Shown: in pieces, positions 1 to 5,025 of the stretch
How positions within the stretch are numbered: position 1 is the first letter of the stretch
Layout: the number at the start of each line of letters is the position of its first letter
Assembly (NCBI GenBank): GCA_937910905.1
Contig: CALEPV010000040.1
Span: 1-7,137 of the forward strand
Origin: an uncultured Prevotellaceae bacterium
GTDB lineage: Bacteria > Bacteroidota > Bacteroidia > Bacteroidales > Bacteroidaceae
Direction of reading: 5' to 3'
Length of the DNA: 7,137 nucleotides
The notes under the pieces: generated by a model
Told to the model about the DNA's origin: nothing
The model's input: the letters and a program-made list of their open reading frames with translations, nothing else
Databases searched by the model: none
Program-made: the position numbers and the translations under genes

Positions 1-48
1 CAGCTCGTGCAGAAATCGTCCCATTTCAACACCGCGTTGTCGGGGTTT

Positions 49-136
49 GTCCAACGTGTTAGACAACTTTGTCCAACGCGTTAGACAGGTTCGTCCAACG
101 TGTTAGACAAGCTCCAACAACGCGCTGAACAAATTT
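49..136. repeat. Tandem 22-nt palindromic repeats (four units)
   Basis: Units begin at 49, 71, 93 and 115 with an exact 22-nt period. The core is TTGTCCAACGTGTTAGACAA, with GCG replacing GTG in unit 2. Unit 4 is diverged (CAACGCGCTGAACAA), and a fifth, weaker copy can be aligned at 27-48. Each core is nearly self-complementary: TTGTC pairs with GACAA and AAC with GTT around the centre, with a mismatch between. A period of 22 is not a multiple of 3, so this is not a codon-phased repeat within one frame. There is no unique spacer between units, so it is not a CRISPR array. It lies 3' of the minus-strand YjbH gene. Its function is unknown; a protein-binding array, a transcript-end element or a dispersed genomic repeat are all possible. 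Confidence 0.75.
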
Positions 137-191
137 CGGCATCGTACAGAAGAGATCTAAGTGGCACATTCTGCCTTCGTGAATACCGCTA

Positions 192-935
192 TCAGAAGGG
201 CATAGTGTAGTGGTAGCTGAGTATACCCATGAAGCTACTGCCGTGCACCAATGCGCACTGGGCAAACAGGTGGTGCCACAAGAGCATGTCCACACCCGCA
301 TTCACGCCCTTGCCATCCCACTCTACCGTAGCTCGCAACGGGCGGTAGAACGAAGGGCGCACAGTCACACCGCCAGCCATACCGCGACGCTTCCTGTTGA
401 CATCGGTCACGTAGTAGCGATAAGCCAAATGAGCACCCAGCTCATAGCCACCGGTATCGAAGTGCTTGGAGCCCACTACATACAGGTTCTGGAAGTAGTT
501 GTTTAGGTTCTTTCCATCCTTGATGCGATCCAGGCGGCCCACATCGTCCATACCGAAAGCCAGGGCAGGCCACCAGCGTCCTTCCTTTAGGGGCCTGACC
601 TTCACGTTCAAGCGGCGGTCCTCGTTGTAGAATGCATGTTTTACTTTGCCATCGACATGCTTCTCCATCCACAGCAATGTGGGGCAATAGGATGCCTCAA
701 GCCACGAGAATAATGTCACACCCACGCCATAGCCAAAGCTGTACTTATCGGGCATCTGATCGGGCAGAAATTCGCGGCTCATATACATGAAGTTACCGTG
801 GAATGTACCTGGTGTATCTGTATCAGCACTAGGCACATGCAACAAGCCTGTGGTAGAATTGTACGCTTGTGCCGACATGTCTGCAACAGACATCAGCACA
901 GCTAGGACGATATGACAAATACGACGGTTGTTCAA
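192..935 (-). CDS. YjbH-domain outer-membrane protein (start region possibly frameshifted)
   Basis: The 247-residue product begins with a signal peptide (charged NNRR, hydrophobic ICHIVLAVLMSVA, likely cleavage after SAQA near residue 24). It continues with the YjbH-like opening YNSTTGLLHVPSAD (25-38), and alternating aromatic strands run to a terminal Phe, as in outer-membrane beta-barrels. YjbH proteins are associated with exopolysaccharide export, but the Bacteroidetes members are poorly characterised and much shorter than the enterobacterial protein. The role here is therefore inferred only as an outer-membrane barrel. The longest frame starts at a TTG (933-935). The only nearby ATG (938-940) is one frame off and reads ATG-CGT-TGA. 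Adding one T to the TT at that point would give M-R-L-N-N-R-R, in frame with the rest, so a recent one-base loss or a sequencing error is plausible. If TTG is used, the protein is still exportable. The gene has its own promoter upstream. Family confidence is good, start confidence is low. Confidence 0.78.
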   Translation of the reverse strand: MNNRRICHIVLAVLMSVADMSAQAYNSTTGLLHVPSADTDTPGTFHGNFMYMSREFLPDQMPDKYSFGYGVGVTLFSWLEASYCPTLLWMEKHVDGKVKHAFYNEDRRLNVKVRPLKEGRWWPALAFGMDDVGRLDRIKDGKNLNNYFQNLYVVGSKHFDTGGYELGAHLAYRYYVTDVNRKRRGMAGGVTVRPSFYRPLRATVEWDGKGVNAGVDMLLWHHLFAQCALVHGSSFMGILSYHYTMPF

Positions 936-972
936 CGCATGATACGGCTTTGGTTCCTGCCCTTAAGGCGTG

Positions 973-1003
973 CAAAAGTAGGGCTAATTCACGATACTGG
1001 CAA
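973..1003 (-). promoter_or_regulatory. Bacteroidetes-type promoter for the YjbH-domain gene
   Basis: Read on the minus strand, TACTTTTG (973-980) matches the Bacteroidetes -7 consensus TAnnTTTG. A TTG (1001-1003) lies 20 nt upstream, close to the usual 19-nt spacing of the -33 element. The expected transcription start is around 965-968, about 25-30 nt before the ATG/TTG start region. It lies in the 85-nt gap after the DUF2264 gene, so the YjbH gene is probably transcribed independently. Confidence 0.65.
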
Positions 1004-1020
1004 GCAAGTATGCTTTTAAT

Positions 1021-2316
1021 TTACTTCCACTGGTAGAGTTCTTGGTTGATGTTCCACTTGTGGTCCTTAGGGAAGCCATCGCCCTCCCAGGCCTTCTTGG
1101 ATGTCCACTTCTCAGCCGGTGTCGTCCAGAAGGCTGCCGATTCAGGCAAGCCAAGAGGCATGAAGCAGAGCGATGCCATGTAGAGCGAGCCGTTGTTGGT
1201 ATAGGTGTCAACAGGTGTCTGTGCAGCATTGCCCACAAAGCCTATCGTGATGAAGCCGCCCTCGTTATAGATGCTTTTCACGTCGAACATACGATGCATC
1301 ACAGCTGTCAGCGCAGCTCGCACCTGTCCTTCGTGCAGCTCGGCAGGCAGTTGCTGCCGCCAAGCCAACAGCGCCAGCGGCTGCAGGGCTGCCAGACGGT
1401 ATGGTATGCTGCGTCCGAACACGGGGAACGTGCCCTCCGGCGATATGAAACGCTCCAGTATTACTGCATACTTTTGCATACGCTCCAGCACCTGAACTGC
1501 ACGCCGCTCGCCACCATCGTTCGGTCCGACACGATGCAGCAGCCTGTAGTCGTCACCCTTGCATTGACGCACTATGTCCACTACCTCCGAGTACATAGGC
1601 TGGATGACAAACGAGTTGTAGTAGTCGAAGGCAAAGGCCTGACCGTCTGAGTACCAGCCGTCACCCACATACCACTCTTCCATCTTGTTCAATCCCACAT
1701 GCACACGATACTCGTCGTACTCTGCTCCGACCTTCATTAGGAAGGCTTCCTCCATAGCCACGAATATGAGCCAGTTGGAGTAAGGCGGCGCATAGCGGTG
1801 CAGGCCTTTCAGCTCGGCTATGTAGCGCTGCTTCGTGAGGTTGTCAAGCGGCATCCACAGGACATCGTAGGCACGCATGAAGCTTTCCACCAGATAGGCC
1901 GCGTCCACCAGTGTCTGACTGCCATTGCCCCACCCCAGATAGTCAGGGCTGTCGGGATCAACGGCGTTCTTATAGCTCTGCAGGGCCCACTGCCGCAGCT
2001 GACTGCGCATCTGCCCCTCGGCAGTATCGTCGTCTGGCAGCGCCAGCCACGGAGCTATGCCTGCCATCAGGCGTGCGAAGCACTCCATATATGCCACCTT
2101 GGGGTCGCGTCCATCCCATATCTGCGAAGTCTCCAACCGGAAATTCTGCTGCAGCGTGCCTGCTGCCATATTGCTAAGCACAGGGGCCGCCATCTCGTAG
2201 GCACGCTCTGCCCAGTACTGTCGGTCAGTCATCTGAGCAGCTTTCCTCAGTTTTGCAGATGTGCAAACACCCGCAAGCAGCCATACGGCCAGGGACAGTA
2301 GAATAGCACGTTTCAT
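1021..2316 (-). CDS. Exported DUF2264-domain protein, putative glycoside-active enzyme
   Basis: The 431-residue product has a clear signal peptide (MKR, then AILLSLAVWLLAGVCTSA, cleavage near residue 20), placing it in the periplasm or beyond. The rest matches the DUF2264 family along its whole length. Recognisable blocks are IWDGRDPKVAYMECFARLMAG (66-86), DYLGWGNGSQ (125-134), WYSDGQAFAFDYYNSF (221-236), FPVFGRSIPYR (297-307) and DTYTNNGSLY (370-379). The helical, Trp/Tyr-rich pattern fits an (alpha/alpha)6-barrel carbohydrate-active fold. Some families of this kind act on uronic-acid-containing glycans, but I cannot assign a substrate or catalytic residues from the sequence. The length is normal and the frame is clean from ATG to TAA. 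It is divergent from the decayed GH89 gene, which supports a former shared role in glycan breakdown. It has its own strong-looking promoter. Confidence 0.88.
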   Translation of the reverse strand: MKRAILLSLAVWLLAGVCTSAKLRKAAQMTDRQYWAERAYEMAAPVLSNMAAGTLQQNFRLETSQIWDGRDPKVAYMECFARLMAGIAPWLALPDDDTAEGQMRSQLRQWALQSYKNAVDPDSPDYLGWGNGSQTLVDAAYLVESFMRAYDVLWMPLDNLTKQRYIAELKGLHRYAPPYSNWLIFVAMEEAFLMKVGAEYDEYRVHVGLNKMEEWYVGDGWYSDGQAFAFDYYNSFVIQPMYSEVVDIVRQCKGDDYRLLHRVGPNDGGERRAVQVLERMQKYAVILERFISPEGTFPVFGRSIPYRLAALQPLALLAWRQQLPAELHEGQVRAALTAVMHRMFDVKSIYNEGGFITIGFVGNAAQTPVDTYTNNGSLYMASLCFMPLGLPESAAFWTTPAEKWTSKKAWEGDGFPKDHKWNINQELYQWK

Positions 2317-2352
2317 GGTCTTGTGTACACTATTTTATATTGCATTGCGCCA

Positions 2353-2383
2353 CAAAGCTACGCTTTTTCGCCCTTACGGCAAA
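2353..2383 (-). promoter_or_regulatory. Bacteroidetes-type promoter for the DUF2264 gene
   Basis: On the minus strand the element is TTTG (2380-2383), exactly 19 nt, then TAGCTTTG (2353-2360). This is a full match to the TTTG-N19-TAnnTTTG consensus. The predicted start of transcription is near 2346, leaving a leader of about 30 nt before the ATG at 2316. It is the best-scoring promoter by eye in the window. Confidence 0.75.
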
Positions 2384-2403
2384 GCTTTACCAGGTATTTG
2401 TCC

Positions 2404-2411
2404 TACATTTG
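2404..2411 (+). promoter_or_regulatory. Probable -7 box for the GH89 pseudogene
   Basis: TACATTTG matches TAnnTTTG and lies 21 nt before the ATG at 2433, giving a leader of about 15 nt. No good TTTG is present 19 nt upstream (AAAG at 2381-2384), so the promoter is weak or partly degraded. It faces away from the DUF2264 promoter, and the two share the 117-nt intergenic region. Confidence 0.45.
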
Positions 2412-2432
2412 TGGCATACGACCCTTATTTAT

Positions 2433-4572
2433 ATGTCAAGATTCCGCTTTCACCTTATAGCAGTCTTTGCGCTGATTTGTGCTTCCTGCATCACTACGAC
2501 AGACATTCATGCCATGCCTCCAAGCATAGCCGGTCTGCTGAACCGCGTAGGCGGTGCCGGTACTGCCGACATGTTCATTGTCGAAGTCTGCAATACTCAA
2601 TCCGCTGTCCCTGGCAGCAGCTCAGGTCAGGCTGAGACATTCACCATCTCCGCACGCGATGGCAAGCCATGCATCACGGCATCAACGCTATCGGCAGCCA
2701 CAGCAGGACTGGGATACTACCTGAACCACTACGCACACATCAGCATCAGCTGGAACCTGCTGACAACAGATATCGCACACGCCACCCTGCCACTACCATC
2801 CTCATCGGAGACCCACACATGCGATGTGCCGCTGCGCTACTATCTGAACTATTGCACCTTCAGCTACTCTATGTACGTTTGGACGTGGGAACGCTGGCAG
2901 CAGGAGATTGACTGGATGGCCCTGCACGGAGTGAACATGCCGCTGCAGATTGTTGGCCTCGATGCTGTGTGGCGCGAACTGCTGATGAAGCACTACAGCT
3001 ACACCGAACAACAGGTGGCACAGTTCATCGCCGGGCCTTCGTTCTAAGCGTGGTGGCCATGAACAAATTAGAAGGTTGGGGCGGTTCAAATCCGCAGTGG
3101 TGGTACGAGCGCCAGCAGCTGCTGGCACGGCGCATAGTGGCACGAGAGAACGAGCTGGGCATGATGCCCGTACTGCCTAGTTTTAGCGGCATGGTACCGG
3201 CAGGCTTCAGCGATGAGGCTGTGGCGCAAGGCAACTGGTGCGGTTTCCGCAGGCCCGACATTCTCAATCCCGCCAGCGAGACATTTGCTACAATGGCATC
3301 ACGCTACTATGCCCTGATGGATTCGCTCTGTGGACCATCGTGCTTCTACAGCATGGACCCGTTCCACTAGGGCGCCAACATGACTGGCATTGAAGCTTCT
3401 ACAGCATACGCCAGCATATACCAAGCTCTCAGCGCTGCTCACCCCGATGCACGATGGGTCATACAGTACTGGCAGTGGTAACCGCGCCAATACGAGGTGT
3501 TACGATCTGTGCCGCGCGGCAAGCTCATCGTGCTGGACCTCTTTGCCGATGCCACTCCCCACTGGCCAGAGATGCAGGGCCACGATGTCGTGTACTGTAT
3601 GCTGCACAACTTCGGTGCCCGCACAAGACTGTATGGACGTATCCCGCAGGCCATGGAGCACTATGCCGATTGCGCAGCAACGACAACGACCTCGTTGGCG
3701 TTGGAGCCACGCCGGAAGGATTGGGCACCAAACCAGTCGTATACGACCTGCTGTACGAACTGCCCTGGATCAGCAGCGACAGCTTGCAGGCGAAACCTGA
3801 TGCATGGCTCAGCGAGTGGGTGCGTTGCAGATACGGACAGCAGAGCAGCGAGGTGGAAGAAGCGTGGCAACTGCTGTTGCAGTCATCGCTCGACTGCCGC
3901 AGCAACCTGCAAGGTCCCGTTGAAGCTGTAACCTGTGCACGGTCTAGTGCACACACGGACCGCATTTCGACTTGGGGCGGCACCGAGATATTCTATGATT
4001 ACACCCTTGTGGCACGTGCCGCACGACTGCTGCGCTCTGCCCGTCTCAGCGGTAGCAACTACGACTACGACCTGACTGACATCACACGCCAGACATGGAC
4101 CGACAGCGCCTTCCACCTGCTGAAAAGCATTCAGGCATACCATGCTGCGGGCCTTCCAGCCAACGCCCGACCCGTACTGACCTAGCAGGGCGGATTCTGC
4201 AACCTGATTCTCGAACTTGACTCTTTGCTCTACCTACAACCGCTCTTCAACCTGCAACACTGGACAGATATGGCAGCCGCCATAGTCGACGAAGCTGTGG
4301 CAGACGGTTTACTTCCTGCCAGCAAACTGGATGAAGCACAATGCTGGCTGGTACGCGACAACGCCATGAGGCTCATCACCACATGGGGACCACGTCAGGC
4401 ATCCGAGAATGGTGGACTTCACGACTACTCCTACCGCCAGTGGGCTGGTATGCTCATCAGCTTCTACCTGCCTCGCTGACAACTATACTTCATCAGGCCC
4501 GACAATGCCGAGTACCAGCGCGACTGGTACGAGCATGAGAACCGATGGCCCAACGAGATGGAGATTCCGTGA
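2433..4572 (+). pseudogene. Alpha-N-acetylglucosaminidase (GH89, NAGLU type), multiply disrupted
   Basis: Joined across frames, the sequence reads as a complete NAGLU-like protein of about 713 residues: an N-terminal hydrophobic export signal (MSRFRFHLIAVFALICASC), then YYLNYCTFSYSMYVWTWERW, EIDWMALHGVNMPL, MNKLEGWGG, FYSMDPFH, LVLDLFAD, GVGATPEGL and LHDYSYRQWAGMLISFYLPR. The enzyme family removes terminal alpha-linked N-acetylglucosamine. Seven lesions are visible. Stops are TAA 3045-3047 (probably Gln), TAG 3368-3370 (Glu of DPFHE), TAA 3479-3481 (probably Gln), TAG 4183-4185 (probably Gln) and TGA 4477-4479 (Trp of PRW). Single-base losses lie at about 3057-3058 (between WW and MNKLEG) and about 3668-3673 (before LRSNDND). 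The span of 2140 nt plus two lost bases is exactly 714 codons, which supports two 1-nt deletions. The DPFHE Glu corresponds to the family's catalytic Glu (human E316 by alignment from memory), and the second, in TPEG, is retained. No functional enzyme can be made. An internal fragment might be translated, but nothing suggests a role for it. Confidence 0.93.
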
Positions 4573-4594
4573 ATTATGAATTGTACATTGTGAA

Positions 4595-4706
4595 TCACTC
4601 CACATGCAGCTTGCCGTTCTGAATGACAATTCCGCGCGAATTGCCGGCAGACCGTCCTGACAGGTCGTAGCGTGCAGCTGCAGGAGCTGGTGTAGCAGCA
4701 GGCTTT
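4595..4706 (-). pseudogene. C-terminal remnant of a secreted protein with a type IX-like sorting tail
   Basis: The minus strand ends ...RYDLSGRSAGNSRG, then IVIQNGKLHVE, stop (TGA as TCA at 4595-4597), preceded by a Pro/Ala-rich stretch (KPAATPAPAAA). The pattern YDLxGR, about 8-12 residues, G-I-x-I-x-NGK-x-x-V is the common C-terminal tail of exported Bacteroidetes proteins, resembling type IX secretion sorting domains. About 37 codons survive. No start codon or upstream catalytic or binding domain remains, because the sequence beyond about 4706 is the HxlR fragment on the other strand. The parent protein cannot be identified from the tail alone. It is too short for ordinary gene callers and is a stub, not a gene. 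Confidence 0.7.
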
Positions 4707-4916
4707 ATGCTCACCCAAGTCCTGCGCGACCTCGATGCCGACGGCCTCGTGTTGCGCCATGCCTATGCCAAGGTACCGCCCCGCGTGGAGTTCGAACTAA
4801 CTGACCGCACCCGCTCGCTCCTGCCCCACATCCACAACCTCATCGGCTGGGCCCTCAACAACCTCAGCGACATCGTCAGAGACCGCAAGGCATTTACGGA
4901 GAAGGGAAATCATTAA
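4707..4916 (+). pseudogene. HxlR-family transcriptional regulator, 5'-truncated
   Basis: The frame from ATG 4707 gives 69 residues: MLTQVLRDLDADGLV (recognition helix and start of the wing), PPRVEFELTDRTRSLLPHIHNLIGWA (wing and dimer helix), then a tail ending EKGNH. HxlR proteins are winged-helix repressors of roughly 100-120 residues. The missing part is the N-terminal half, including the conserved CPV and GGKW segments. In this family MLTQ normally sits mid-protein, so the ATG here is the internal Met of the motif and not a native start. The frame upstream hits TAG at 4668-4670, and the sequence there belongs to a different gene stub on the other strand. It retains part of the DNA-contacting helix but lacks the helix-turn-helix core, so it is very unlikely to regulate the downstream metal genes. 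Confidence 0.8.
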
Positions 4917-4955
4917 GAGAGCAGACAGGATGGAGAAGGAAGATTCGGGACGGCT

Positions 4956-4979
4956 GTTGCAGTTTGCAACTGAGTTGCA
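4956..4979 (+). promoter_or_regulatory. Candidate Fur/Zur-type operator: two overlapping 7-1-7 inverted repeats
   Basis: TGCAACT-G-AGTTGCA (4965-4979) is a perfect 15-bp palindrome with 7-bp arms and one central base. A second site overlaps it by 6 bp: GTTGCA-GTT-TGCAAC (4956-4970), with 6-bp perfect arms. The hexamer GTTGCA or its complement thus recurs three times at 9-nt steps. The 7-1-7 layout is characteristic of Fur-superfamily operators (Fur, Zur, PerR), which often occur as overlapping pairs. The block ends 12 nt before the -7 box of the metal ATPase and covers the -33 region, so a bound repressor would block polymerase. The identity of the regulator is inferred; none is encoded intact in this window. 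Confidence 0.6.
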
Positions 4980-4991
4980 CGCGAAATGGCG

Positions 4992-4999
4992 TACCTTTG
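4992..4999 (+). promoter_or_regulatory. -7 box for the zntA-like gene
   Basis: TACCTTTG matches TAnnTTTG. The expected transcription start is near 5006, followed by an A-rich leader (5008-5022) instead of a Shine-Dalgarno, and then ATG at 5026. TTG motifs lie at 14 nt (4975-4977) and 25 nt (4964-4966) upstream, neither at the ideal 19-20 nt. The -33 contact is therefore poor, and the promoter may depend on or be shaped by the overlapping operator. Confidence 0.6.
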
Positions 5000-5025
5000 C
5001 AGCGCAAAACAAAAAAAAGAAAGTT

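Noticed and set aside
1..84. C-terminal end of an upstream plus-strand gene (frame 1 open from the window edge to TAG at 82-84)
   Set aside because: Only 27 codons, half of them in the repeat array, with no recognisable motif; a second frame is equally open. It cannot be supported.
27..136. CRISPR array
   Set aside because: The units are contiguous with a 22-nt period and no unique spacers, and no cas genes are present in the window.
1042..1650. Plus-strand open frame (202 codons) antisense to the DUF2264 gene
   Set aside because: The translation is rich in Cys/His/Arg with no recognisable motif. The opposite strand encodes a family-consistent protein over the whole span.
3045..4479. Stop-codon reassignment or programmed readthrough in the GH89 gene
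   Set aside because: All three stop types occur in-frame, two frameshifts are also needed, and neighbouring long genes use TAA/TGA as ordinary terminators with no internal stops. Simple decay fits better.
4573..4594. AT-rich stretch (ATTATGAATTGTACATTGTG) as a terminator or IS end
   Set aside because: There is no stable hairpin with a T-run and no matching inverted copy nearby; it is just spacer between the pseudogene and the stub.
4930..5025. N-terminal extension of the ATPase from an upstream in-frame start at 4930
   Set aside because: It would run through the palindromic operator, the -7 box and the A-rich leader; ATG 5026 directly precedes the His-rich tail typical of the family.
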